Source: CAG-791 sp963650385
GTDB lineage: Bacteria; Bacillota; Clostridia; Lachnospirales; Lachnospiraceae
Assembly (NCBI GenBank): GCA_963650385.1
Contig: CAVJLL010000005.1
Coordinates: forward strand, 1 to 64,000
DNA length: 64,000 nucleotides
Direction: 5' to 3'
Positions 44,701 to 51,880 of this stretch are shown piece by piece; the first letter of the stretch is position 1; each line of letters starts with the position of its first letter. Below the pieces are notes generated by a model that saw nothing but the letters and a program-made list of their open reading frames with translations, made no database searches and was not told where the DNA came from. The position numbers and the translations under genes are program-made.

Positions 44701-46875
44701 CAGCACAGAATCATTTTTCTCATCCAGGCGAATTCCCTCCGGAAGATTTTCGCCCAGATCATATGCATACAGGGAAAGTGTACAGTTCACATGGCTCGAA
44801 ATCCATGGTTCGTTTGTATATTGGATTTCAACCGGCAGGAGCTCCGACACATTGGTTACCGTATAATCTTTATCCGATTCCGTCCTTGTCAGCTGCGCCG
44901 GCTGATGAATGCTCAGCTTGGTTGAATCAATATTAAATTTATCTATGCCTTTCTGATTTGTAAAAAAGCTAATCGTCCCGTAGCTTCCATAGGTTTCCGA
45001 TTCGGAACTGCTGTCCCACACCTTCAAAAGGAATGGATTGCACGAATAATCCGCCGCCTTGTCATAAAAGATATTCCATTTTGCTTCATACCCACGCACG
45101 CGACCATCCCGATCATCCGCTTCACCGGGGCCCAGCGTCTCTTTTCCTTGCAGCTGAAGATATCGGTTCTCCTGCGGCTTCAGCTCCGACGGTACTGTTT
45201 CCGGTGTATAGGCTGTATACGCCAGCGACCTTCCCTGCAATGTATATACCCCAAAATTGAGGTGAAGCTCTCGATCTGTCAGATTCTTAAATGTAACATG
45301 CAGCATGATATTCCCGTCCTTATCTGCCGCAACATTTTCCTGTTTCATGCTGCAGGTAAAGGCAGCCGGCACCCCCTTATCCTCTGTATACGTAAAGAGT
45401 ACCGATTCGTCGGTGTCCGGGAAGAGGATCGGTGTCGAGGTGATCGCATTGGAGCTAAAATACGAGGCCAGCTCCTTCATCGTAATCTTCCCATCTCCCT
45501 GATATCCATCCCGCTTTTCACCACTGTCGAGGCTGGAGATATCTGCGCCGTATGTGTGGTAGCTATCCACATAACGGTCATGGCCCAGCGCGTGCTCCAT
45601 GGCCGAAATCAGCTCCGTTCCATACTCCTTCTGCTGAATTCCGGTTTCCATTCTGGTTGCAGAAGCAATGAAATAGAATTTATGTCCTCCTGCTGCGTTC
45701 GCTGCATCTGCGGTATCGGAAGCCTCTGCCGCTTCATCAAGATCATCATAAAACTCTGTAAGGAAGCTGTAGCCAAATGCATCCGACACTGCCTGCACCT
45801 GTTCCTGGACTTCCTGCGGAGAGCTCTCCTGTTCGGCATCCTCGTCCTCTTCGTCCAGATCCTCATACAGCGCGGCTGCGTTTACCGCATTTCCGGACAA
45901 CATTCCTCCGGAAAAGCAGCTTGCCAGCACGACAAATACTTTCCCGTTCAGTTTCTTCAGATTGGACTTCAGCTCGCCGGCGCTGATGTTATTGCCTCCC
46001 TCCAGCGCCAGATAAGAAGAGCCGTCTCTTGTCTGGTTTCCATGTCCGATATAGCAGAAGAAGGTATACGAATCTTCATCCGTCTGCTCTGCAGCGGCAC
46101 TGACCGCGTCCCAGATCTTCGATTTCTGGTCCTCCTGACTGTTGTACGTGACGCCAATCAATGTGATATCTTCACTCTGAAACTCATTGGTCTGACTGAG
46201 GGTATCCCGCATTGCCTCCGCATCCTTTTTCGGAGTCTCTCCAAGATCACTACCCGTCATATACACCAGGATAGCTCGCCCCTTCACCTGCCGATCTTCC
46301 GAAGAATTTTCCGACGCAGCTGCTGCAGACTTTCCATTGGTATCGCCTTCTGCGGAATTTACGGATGAAGCCTTTTCTGCAGAATTCGACTGCGCATCCT
46401 CTTTTGCGGACTCTGTCTGTGTACTGCCTTCGGAGGAATTCGCCGATGCAGCACCCTCCGTGGAGCCTTCCTTTGCACTGCCTTCGGAAGAATTTCCCGA
46501 CGCAGCACTCTCCGTAGAACCTTCCTTTGCACTGCCTTCGGAAGAATTTTCCGATGCCGCGCCTTCTGCGGAATCTTCCTTTGTACTGCCTTCGGAGGAA
46601 CTCACCGATGCAGCACCCTCCGTAGAATCTTCCTTTGACCTGTCTTCGGAAGAATTTTCCGATGTTATCGCCGAAGCCTTGACCTCATTCTCTGATGCAG
46701 TCTCGGAGTTTCCCTCCGCAGAAGATTCTCCCGTCTCTGCCGCAGAGGAACTCTCCTGTGTGGTTTCTGCATATGCGGTCAATGTGTTCGTCGAAGCGGC
46801 CGCAATGGGCGCAAAAGCCAGACCGGCACTCAGCGTAAATGCTATGATTCGATGCCAAAGCTTTGTCTTTTTCAT
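38737..46875 (-). CDS. giant surface protein with clostripain-like (C11) peptidase and tandem repeats
   Basis: 2712 aa from the ATG at 46875 (AGGGG upstream). The open frame runs on to 47220 but that part overlaps the radical SAM gene. Signal peptide (1-36, ending AYAE); Ser/Glu-rich 18-residue repeats (about 75-165, SSEGS-KE type); a C11 caspase-fold domain (about 198-480) with catalytic His278 in YIGHGN and Cys320 in VLASCFSGGM; a beta-rich linker; then tandem modules of about 257 aa, paired into about 514-aa units, each ending CGC-x-x-x-LY. A C-terminal membrane helix and RQRRRKAG anchor it. C11 enzymes usually cut after basic residues. Last gene of the RiPP operon, so it may process or bind the product (inference). 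Confidence 0.88.
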   Translation of the reverse strand: MKKTKLWHRIIAFTLSAGLAFAPIAAASTNTLTAYAETTQESSSAAETGESSAEGNSETASENEVKASAITSENSSEDRSKEDSTEGAASVSSSEGSTKEDSAEGAASENSSEGSAKEGSTESAASGNSSEGSAKEGSTEGAASANSSEGSTQTESAKEDAQSNSAEKASSVNSAEGDTNGKSAAAASENSSEDRQVKGRAILVYMTGSDLGETPKKDAEAMRDTLSQTNEFQSEDITLIGVTYNSQEDQKSKIWDAVSAAAEQTDEDSYTFFCYIGHGNQTRDGSSYLALEGGNNISAGELKSNLKKLNGKVFVVLASCFSGGMLSGNAVNAAALYEDLDEEDEDAEQESSPQEVQEQVQAVSDAFGYSFLTEFYDDLDEAAEASDTADAANAAGGHKFYFIASATRMETGIQQKEYGTELISAMEHALGHDRYVDSYHTYGADISSLDSGEKRDGYQGDGKITMKELASYFSSNAITSTPILFPDTDESVLFTYTEDKGVPAAFTCSMKQENVAADKDGNIMLHVTFKNLTDRELHLNFGVYTLQGRSLAYTAYTPETVPSELKPQENRYLQLQGKETLGPGEADDRDGRVRGYEAKWNIFYDKAADYSCNPFLLKVWDSSSESETYGSYGTISFFTNQKGIDKFNIDSTKLSIHQPAQLTRTESDKDYTVTNVSELLPVEIQYTNEPWISSHVNCTLSLYAYDLGENLPEGIRLDEKNDSVLRDKDGKEIPLNSQIEVFKDVQPNPNREGVTTYEPRGGTYTYAMDTAGLTMQHYYVLQCVCHYTEWVQGKGNVEKDKRIYALIRKTTEEEASTYQIPSYTISANDMYAFAVNLGGIPMWSKGWKSTKVRQCTTEEVSAQWKRALDSLFNNKLYSHSISGWKKWGPDLVQGSWVDLGPDDHFEDDTEYSCEIQIKINDDYDAVFTSGTKFSISGHNTVKVDLTSDGKTATIKVYHRTGLPSLEDVTPTLYRVVETYDGEKQVTDEVDSINDTLYAGDEVIVLTKGNLQGCRIVSGLVETKDTVTYKETNYPVYRVKKTTSGEGTSDQVEIAVMPKATAIEEGSNLYTCGCESFLYTWKACMDIEAIHKLELGEEMLQQFTENSRGIQAIGGSEREGYGQVKDNQLQNFLNDKLKGAMTVTVKWAELEEGTHIKRELRDNDYFYAGHQYVSTVTFTLLKEYKHIFLQDTVFKVANHTLSTYSSSPWIGQLVRPEISVSEDGQTATIVVVHKLPAVKKQVSEIVTLQHADTGKNIPYEEKLEVKDRITVSAEDGYNVCIVDGLVDTGEKTEDGKEIYRVVRQSTAGTMLSQIELAVIPDAGTDSCGCENLLYLHAIAEVNPDQISSYTVTANDMSTLADSFGTIPVWNGGWESTKSKTCTAEEVSEEWAKALDSLFNTKLDDKLYTHSISEWQKWVPDDSEEKGTWVAVNPDDHFEADTEYRCRLQIKINADSKSLFTKETEFSIYHHDIDDADIELSADGKTAVLTVTHRTGNLRETEKPTLYRVDDKTKAVTELGEDDVLYAEDKVIIRVNGNTKSCQIVSGLTGTKETITYEGIKYSVYAVKKDTAGESASGQIEISVVPKETGDAGTSEAPCGCGSYLYTWKARTDVAAIHRMDFSAEKMQQFAEKNSGISAREEDGSYSEEYGKVKDNQLETFLSSLLKEAMTVKVKWTEYDEQTKSERPLTDDDCFIAGHQYISTVTFTLLEKYQHIFLQNAEFTAANHTLIGEPEISEDGTTAEIKILHTLPAVKSLHKIVTLQHADTGKSIPYKEELEVKDRITVSAEEGYSVSIISGLADTGEVTAEGKKIYRVVREGSDGKTLSQIALTVIPKAGSDGCGCENLLYQHAIAAVNPDQISSYALTANDMSTLADSFGTIPVWNGGWESTKTKTCTAKEVSEEWAKALDSLFNTKLDDKLYTHSISEWQKWVPDDSEEKGTWVAVKPDDHFEADTDYRCRLQIKINTGFKSLFTKETEFTIYQHDIKEEDVELSTDGKTAVLTVTHRTGNLKETEKPTLYRVDDNTKEVTELGKDEILYAGDEVIIWINGSVKNAQIVNGLAATTDTIPYKGKTCRIYTVKKDTSGEGASGQIEISVVPRETGSAGASDAPCGCGSYLYTWKACLNTAAIRHFNLNEKVMRQFAVNGCGIPTGDGWKNGSYRGVYGRVKDNLLEKLLNKMLSGSMTVNVKWTGYDEQTKSEQPLDDDGYFIAGQQYVSTVTFTALDEYQHVFLQNTEFIAANHTLVGTPQISDDGKTATIKILHKLPVTEPVRSIVVLRRADTGKIIPYEEELKANDRITLSAADGYSVYIMGGLIDTGETTADGKKIFRVVRGSSGGRSWSHIELMVITEADSDGCGCENQLYQHAIAAVKRQSRDSGQNADTHSSGSASAAAGTGKQLVKNYILGDAYLEYYIAQAGGIPVGDGWASGSLSKLDSKVQNNLLQTYLTSVTGGRYTYSVSWSQYDAASGMETILLPDAEFREGRQYVSTVTIQAAKGYNAVFSDQTVFAFGDHILLGDPEISADGSTATIRILHTIGELDENALKLYWADTGAEIADQTSLEPGDRVRVEIAQGYRYRILCGLQATDEYGVYTVAYGRSSDGELGGIEVLFYKQDTGDGLNCGCGTLLYKHSVGDVGGYGSADGQVKGIRKFILNRNADVISLDAQNADSVSKGPAIQETGDESRSWMWLIFSAGSLMGLYAWYRQRRRKAG
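38950..44400 (-). repeat. tandem repeat region of the C11 surface protein, about 1.54-kb units
   Basis: Large units recur at about 1,542 nt (for example the LYTHSISEWQKW segment near 41,100 and 42,640). Each unit contains two related modules, together giving seven Cys-Gly-Cys motifs near 39,010, 39,800, 40,535, 41,350, 42,075, 42,890 and 43,660. High nucleotide identity between the central copies points to recent duplication. Confidence 0.85.
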
Positions 46876-46916
46876 TCGATGCTTCCCCTGTTGTTCATTT
46901 CCGCGATACCGCTGCC

Positions 46917-48311
46917 CTATGCCCGGCAAAGATACCCACGCCAGTACAGCTCCTGCAGCAGATTCAAAACCCTGTCTGTCCCCGCTGCTCCCAGATTCAA
47001 CCCTCTTAATACGTTTCCCGGCTCCTGCGGATGCTGAAGCTGCTGCATGGCCTGCAGCAGGACCGGATGCGCATCCATGTAGTAGCCCGCATTGTCCGCC
47101 AGGAGCACAATTTGCTTTTTCCCCGTCCCGGTGCTGTTCTCCTCCGGAAACCACTTCGTCTCCGTCAGTCTTTCTCCAACCAGCATGCGTACATTGCGGT
47201 TGATCTGCACCGGTCTCCACAACGGAAGGCTTCCGAAGGCATGACTTCGGAACAGCTGCGTCAGGCCGCTCCGAAAGCTCTCCGCATCATGAAACTCGGC
47301 GGTCCCCCAGACGCGATACCCCTTCGGAAACTGCTCCGACGGGAGCTCCGGCTCTATAAATTCCATCAGGCCGTCCACCATATTCACGCGCACGCCTGCA
47401 ATGCAGCTGATGCTGTATCGCAGGAGCTTTTCCTTCGGCAGCTTCTTTCCCTGAGCGGCTCTGCCCGATTCCGAATACCGGTTCACCGACTCCGGATTAT
47501 TGCTTAAAACCTCCACATGCTCCAGCTCCATCGGCGTAAACAGATCCATCAGCTGCCGGAAATGCTGCAGCGATGTAGCCGACATCCGATAAGACACCCG
47601 CTGCCGCAGGCAGTCCGGTCCAATCCACGACAGAAGGCTTTTGGTTCTGTCCGGGTCACGCTGCGCCGCTGCCGAAGTTGTCTGCGGAACGGTTCCGTAT
47701 ATGTCCCGCATATCCGCCAGAAATTTCTCATAGTCCGGATTGTCCATCGGCTCTGTCCCAAAGTAGCACGGGCAGCTATCCGCAATGTCCCCCAGCAGTT
47801 CTCTGGTAATGGTCAGGACATCCCGCCACAGCTGCCGGTGCTCTTTGGTGTAAAGGTAATTCTCCTGCCATGGCTTCGCCTGAAATCCGCAGAACGGACA
47901 CTGGACCCTGCAGCCGCTGGATAATTCGAACGCCGCCGGAAAGTAATGTATGTTCGGATGCTCACGCATCGCTGCGCTTTCCAGAAAGCAACGGTTCCGC
48001 ACGATATTGGCATAACGCCAGAGGCTCTCTGCCGCATACCGGTCCCGCGCCACCAGCCGCTCTTCCTCTCTCACGATCGCCCGGCTCCGCGCCGTATATT
48101 CCTTCAGAAACGGATTGGCTGCAATTTCTTCTTCCGCCGGATTTCCCCGGCAAATCTGATGAATTGCATCCAGTACGGTCTCCGCATCCAGCGCAATCCC
48201 GGATTTCTTAAAATGTGCTGCGATCTCGTCCGCGGCATGCAGGCGGAAGTCAGGATCCGAGTAAAACCACTCCATCATCCGCTTGCATTCAGCATATTCG
48301 CGTGCTGTCAT
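46917..48311 (-). CDS. radical SAM RiPP epimerase, PoyD-like
   Basis: 464 aa. The N-terminal helical part (1-110) contains a leader-like SDPDFR motif. The radical SAM cluster is C134-x3-C138-x2-C141 in AFELSSGCRVQCPFCGF, followed by DNPDYEKF, YGTVPQTTSA and RTKSLL, all patterns I recognise from the RiPP amino-acid epimerase family (PoyD, OspD). It would invert L-residues in the precursor core. Its ATG overlaps the stop of the SPASM gene by 4 nt. A thioether- or other-bond-forming role cannot be excluded from sequence alone. Confidence 0.8.
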   Translation of the reverse strand: MTAREYAECKRMMEWFYSDPDFRLHAADEIAAHFKKSGIALDAETVLDAIHQICRGNPAEEEIAANPFLKEYTARSRAIVREEERLVARDRYAAESLWRYANIVRNRCFLESAAMREHPNIHYFPAAFELSSGCRVQCPFCGFQAKPWQENYLYTKEHRQLWRDVLTITRELLGDIADSCPCYFGTEPMDNPDYEKFLADMRDIYGTVPQTTSAAAQRDPDRTKSLLSWIGPDCLRQRVSYRMSATSLQHFRQLMDLFTPMELEHVEVLSNNPESVNRYSESGRAAQGKKLPKEKLLRYSISCIAGVRVNMVDGLMEFIEPELPSEQFPKGYRVWGTAEFHDAESFRSGLTQLFRSHAFGSLPLWRPVQINRNVRMLVGERLTETKWFPEENSTGTGKKQIVLLADNAGYYMDAHPVLLQAMQQLQHPQEPGNVLRGLNLGAAGTDRVLNLLQELYWRGYLCRA

Positions 48312-49681
48312 TTCTTCTCTCCGCCCTCGGCAGCTGCCTTCTGTGCTTGTGCCGCAGCCTGAGCGGCCTGTCGACGCTGCTGCTCCTGTTTGGCTTCATA
48401 GTGGAGCTCCAGCAGATCCTCCAGATTATCCCGGAAATAGGAACACGAGCTATGCTTCACGTCCGTATGCAGATTTTTCTGCCGGATTCTGTGACATCCT
48501 CCGTCACAAATCGGGAAACAGAAGCACTCCTTACACTCTTGCGAATCCAGATAGGAGCATCCCTCCATTCCTTCTGCCAGAAGTGCCATATTCCAATTGT
48601 CAAAACGATCAATGGATCCGATGACCTTTTCCTTAAGCCCTACGTCATCCCAACACTTATACAGCTCTCCGTCCGGTCCGACAACATAGGCATTGCGGCA
48701 GTTCAGGGTACATCCCGGTCCCTTTTTCTGCGGGAACAGCGGAAGCGCCGTGATTCTCTCCTCTCTTGCCATTCTGGATATGAACTCTCCCTGCGCCTTC
48801 GGCTCAAAGAAGCAGCTGCAGTCCGGATGATCATCTCCCTTTACAAAGCCGGGATATACCGTAATTCTCTTCCCGAAATCCTTTGCATACCGTTTCCGAA
48901 TCATGCGGAATACATCTGCATACTCGTCCTCATTGCGGCTGTCTACATTCACGCGAATATGAATCATTCCCTTGAAATTCGTGGCAAGAATCCGATCAAT
49001 ATTATCCAGGATCACATCGTAGGTCGGTGCTCCGTTCTTTAAATATCTTCTCCCGTCGTGCGTCTCCTTCCTGCCGTCCAGCGTAATCTGAAGGTATCCG
49101 ATGTGCAGATCGTTTAATTTTGCAATTTTGTCATCCGTCATCAGGTAGCCATTTGTGATCATACTGGCAGTATAGGTTTTATCCATATCCTTCAGGCGTT
49201 TATCAATACTGAGAATCCGGTCAAAGGCCAGAAGCGGCTCTCCTCCGTACCAGATGATCGACAGATTGTCTGCCTTGAAGCTCTTAATAAAGCGGATCAG
49301 CTTATCTTCCACCTCCTGGGTCATCGGTTTTCCTGTGCGGTTTCCCTCAAAGCAATAGCTGCAGTCAAAATTGCAGGCTCTGGTGACTGCAAGCGTCAGT
49401 GTAAGAGTATTCCCCGCATAACGCCGCGTCAGATTTCTCATCTTGATAATGTTGTACAGATCGTCGTCCCGATGGTCTTCTACCAGATAGCCCAGCGCAC
49501 GCAGCCGCATGTACAGCATGGGGATCTTCGAATAATCGTATCCCTCCGGATCCTGCATAATCCCCCGGATAATCTCCACTTCCTCATCCGGTACCTTCAT
49601 AAAGGCGCGCGATGCCGAATGGAACAGCAGCCATCCATTCCTCTGTGATTCAAACAACTTGCTGTATCTTGACCATTTCAT
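48308..49681 (-). CDS. SPASM-domain radical SAM peptide maturase
   Basis: 457 aa. An N-terminal leader-binding-like region (1-90) precedes the radical SAM core with C103-x3-C107-x2-C110 (RACNFDCSYCFEG), WYGGEPLL and ITNGYLM. The C-terminal SPASM region supplies Cys for auxiliary clusters (GCTLNCRNAYVVGPDG, QECKECFCFPICDGGCH and SSCSYF). Related enzymes build thioether or carbon-carbon crosslinks from Cys. An Ala/Gln-rich tail ends the protein. Best candidate for acting on the precursor's Cys array. Confidence 0.9.
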   Translation of the reverse strand: MKWSRYSKLFESQRNGWLLFHSASRAFMKVPDEEVEIIRGIMQDPEGYDYSKIPMLYMRLRALGYLVEDHRDDDLYNIIKMRNLTRRYAGNTLTLTLAVTRACNFDCSYCFEGNRTGKPMTQEVEDKLIRFIKSFKADNLSIIWYGGEPLLAFDRILSIDKRLKDMDKTYTASMITNGYLMTDDKIAKLNDLHIGYLQITLDGRKETHDGRRYLKNGAPTYDVILDNIDRILATNFKGMIHIRVNVDSRNEDEYADVFRMIRKRYAKDFGKRITVYPGFVKGDDHPDCSCFFEPKAQGEFISRMAREERITALPLFPQKKGPGCTLNCRNAYVVGPDGELYKCWDDVGLKEKVIGSIDRFDNWNMALLAEGMEGCSYLDSQECKECFCFPICDGGCHRIRQKNLHTDVKHSSCSYFRDNLEDLLELHYEAKQEQQRRQAAQAAAQAQKAAAEGGEKK

Positions 49682-49696
49682 CCTTACTCTCCTTTT

Positions 49697-51868
49697 TTAT
49701 CCGGTCACCGTCTGGTAGCCGGCAAGTCTGTAAAACAATCCCTTCTGCTCCATCAGTTCTTTATAGCTTCCAATCTCTGCAATGCTGCCCTTTTCAAGTA
49801 CAACAATGCGGTCACAGTGCACGACTGTTGACAACCGGTGTGCCACCACAATGCGTGTTGCATTATACGTATTCAGGCTCTGACAGATCTTCTCCTGCGA
49901 TACATTGTCCAGTGCACTGGTTGCCTCATCAAACAGAAGAACGGTCGGCTGTCCGACCAGCGCCCTGGCGATCAGAATCCGCTGTCTTTCTCCGCCCGAC
50001 AGAGTTCTGCCCTGCTCTGATACGAAGGTTTCCAGCCCCATCGGCATTTTCTCCACAACATCGGTCAGCTGCGAATCCTCCACTGCCTTCTGAATTTCCT
50101 CCGGTGCAGCCTTGGGACAGGTCACCGTAATGTTGCGGCGGATCGTGCCGGAGAAGAGTCGTCCCTCCTGCAGCACCACGCCCAGCTTCTTTCTGAATTC
50201 CGGCAGGCAGAGCCTCTCCAGCGAAATTCCATCGTAATAGATCTGTCCCTTCAGCGGGGTTTCAAATCCCAGCAGCAGCCGAAGCAATGTGGATTTTCCG
50301 CAGCCGGTCTCACCGACAATTCCAATATACTCTCCCGGCTTTATATGAAGGGAAATATCCTTCAATACCATTTCCCCCTTTTTTTCATAGCAGAAGCTCA
50401 CATGGGAAAGCTCAATATCTCCCTTCAGCGCTTTCGGGATATCCCCTTCCAGACTGCTCTCCGGCTCCATCCGCAGCAGCTCGGATGACTCCACCAGTGT
50501 GGGGATCGAGGATACGATATCCATCCCCGCATTGGCCACACTGCACATTGCGGCTGTAAACGCCGTCAATGCTGTCAAAAAGCCCATAAATATGCCAATA
50601 TTGATGTCCAGGTTCTGTGTCGCATAGATCCAGTACAGCACCAGCATAGACAAGGCACTTCCGGATGTACTCAGGGCAGAGGAAAGTCTTTTGTTCCAGG
50701 CAATACTCTGATCCGCAAGCTCCGCCCCCGAAGCCAGCTCCATGTGTTCACATACTACGTCGTCCTCCGCTCCTGCCGTTCGAATGGATTCAATTCCCTG
50801 CAGAGACTGATAGAGGAACGATCGCTGCCGACCGATGGCTCTTGATTTGTCCTGCTGCGCCCTTCGGTCCAGAAAGCCTATCCCTATCGTAATGGCAACA
50901 TTCAAAACCACAAATCCGGAAGAAATATGACTCAGGAGCGAGGAATACTGATGCATCTTCCAGATGTAGATCAGCGAAAAGGCACCGCGAAGGAGGATCT
51001 GCATCGCATTCTGAAATGCACTCATATAGGTTGAATTCATTTTCTGAATTCGATAGGCCTGCTCTGCACTCTCCTTCTCACGAAAGCACTTCTCCGGGAG
51101 ATGGAAAATGTGATCATAGATTGCCCCCTGCAGTGCATAGCGAACGATACTGGTAATGCGATAGTTTTCCAACGCGCCCGTTACTGTAAAACACAGGTTT
51201 GCCGCCATGCATGAAAGAAGAACAACTCCAATGCCAATCAGCTGATCCACATCGCCGGTTGGTATAATCTCATCGAAGATCAGCTGATTCAATGTTGCAA
51301 GCTGTACCGAGATCAGTGTGACAATTCCCGTACACCCTATGCAGAACAGGAAATCAGACGGGCGAAAGGCCTTCAATGCCAATCTGAAAATATCCTGGAA
51401 GGTTACCTTTTTCGCAGGAAAGGTCCAATGGAACTCTACGGCCGTATTTTCCAGCTCCTCCAGCTCTTTCTTAGAAGCCGTATGCGAGCTTTTGTCTGCC
51501 GGATCAATCAATGTCACAGTTCCCCTGTGTCCCGGTTTACAGATCAGATATTCAGGGCTTCCCCTTTTCCTGCACAGAATGGGATAGGTCAGCATCCGGT
51601 TCCAGTTCTTATCCAGTGTTACGGATCTGGAAATGAACCCGGAAACTCTGGCAATGTCCTCCAGTCCCGCATCCTGCCCGCATGCCTCGCGCACCCGTTC
51701 ATAAGGTGCAATCGTAATCCCCATCAGCTGACAAAGGTAATTGGCCGCGTCATAAAGCGAATTGCCGCTCGGCTTCATACGGCTGAACTTACGTTTGGCT
51801 TTCTTCTCGAACGTAGATAATATGATATTGCAAGTGCGAGTCTGTACGGTCGTCATATTCTCTGACAT
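49697..51868 (-). CDS. NHLM-type RiPP ABC transporter (second ABC, no C39)
   Basis: 723 aa. An N-terminal about 150-residue domain, probably a degenerate cargo-binding region without the C39 Cys, precedes about six membrane helices (155-440) and an ABC domain with Walker A GETGCGKST, signature LSGGERQR and Walker B LLFDEATSALD. Pairs with the C39-type transporter upstream, 12 nt away, as is normal in NHLM clusters. Confidence 0.9.
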   Translation of the reverse strand: MSENMTTVQTRTCNIILSTFEKKAKRKFSRMKPSGNSLYDAANYLCQLMGITIAPYERVREACGQDAGLEDIARVSGFISRSVTLDKNWNRMLTYPILCRKRGSPEYLICKPGHRGTVTLIDPADKSSHTASKKELEELENTAVEFHWTFPAKKVTFQDIFRLALKAFRPSDFLFCIGCTGIVTLISVQLATLNQLIFDEIIPTGDVDQLIGIGVVLLSCMAANLCFTVTGALENYRITSIVRYALQGAIYDHIFHLPEKCFREKESAEQAYRIQKMNSTYMSAFQNAMQILLRGAFSLIYIWKMHQYSSLLSHISSGFVVLNVAITIGIGFLDRRAQQDKSRAIGRQRSFLYQSLQGIESIRTAGAEDDVVCEHMELASGAELADQSIAWNKRLSSALSTSGSALSMLVLYWIYATQNLDINIGIFMGFLTALTAFTAAMCSVANAGMDIVSSIPTLVESSELLRMEPESSLEGDIPKALKGDIELSHVSFCYEKKGEMVLKDISLHIKPGEYIGIVGETGCGKSTLLRLLLGFETPLKGQIYYDGISLERLCLPEFRKKLGVVLQEGRLFSGTIRRNITVTCPKAAPEEIQKAVEDSQLTDVVEKMPMGLETFVSEQGRTLSGGERQRILIARALVGQPTVLLFDEATSALDNVSQEKICQSLNTYNATRIVVAHRLSTVVHCDRIVVLEKGSIAEIGSYKELMEQKGLFYRLAGYQTVTG

Positions 51869-51880
51869 AGCATTCTCCCG

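Noticed and set aside
46876..47220. 5' extension of the C11 surface-protein reading frame (2827 aa version)
   Set aside because: It overlaps the radical SAM gene's 3' end; the signal peptide and ribosome-binding site at 46875 define the start.
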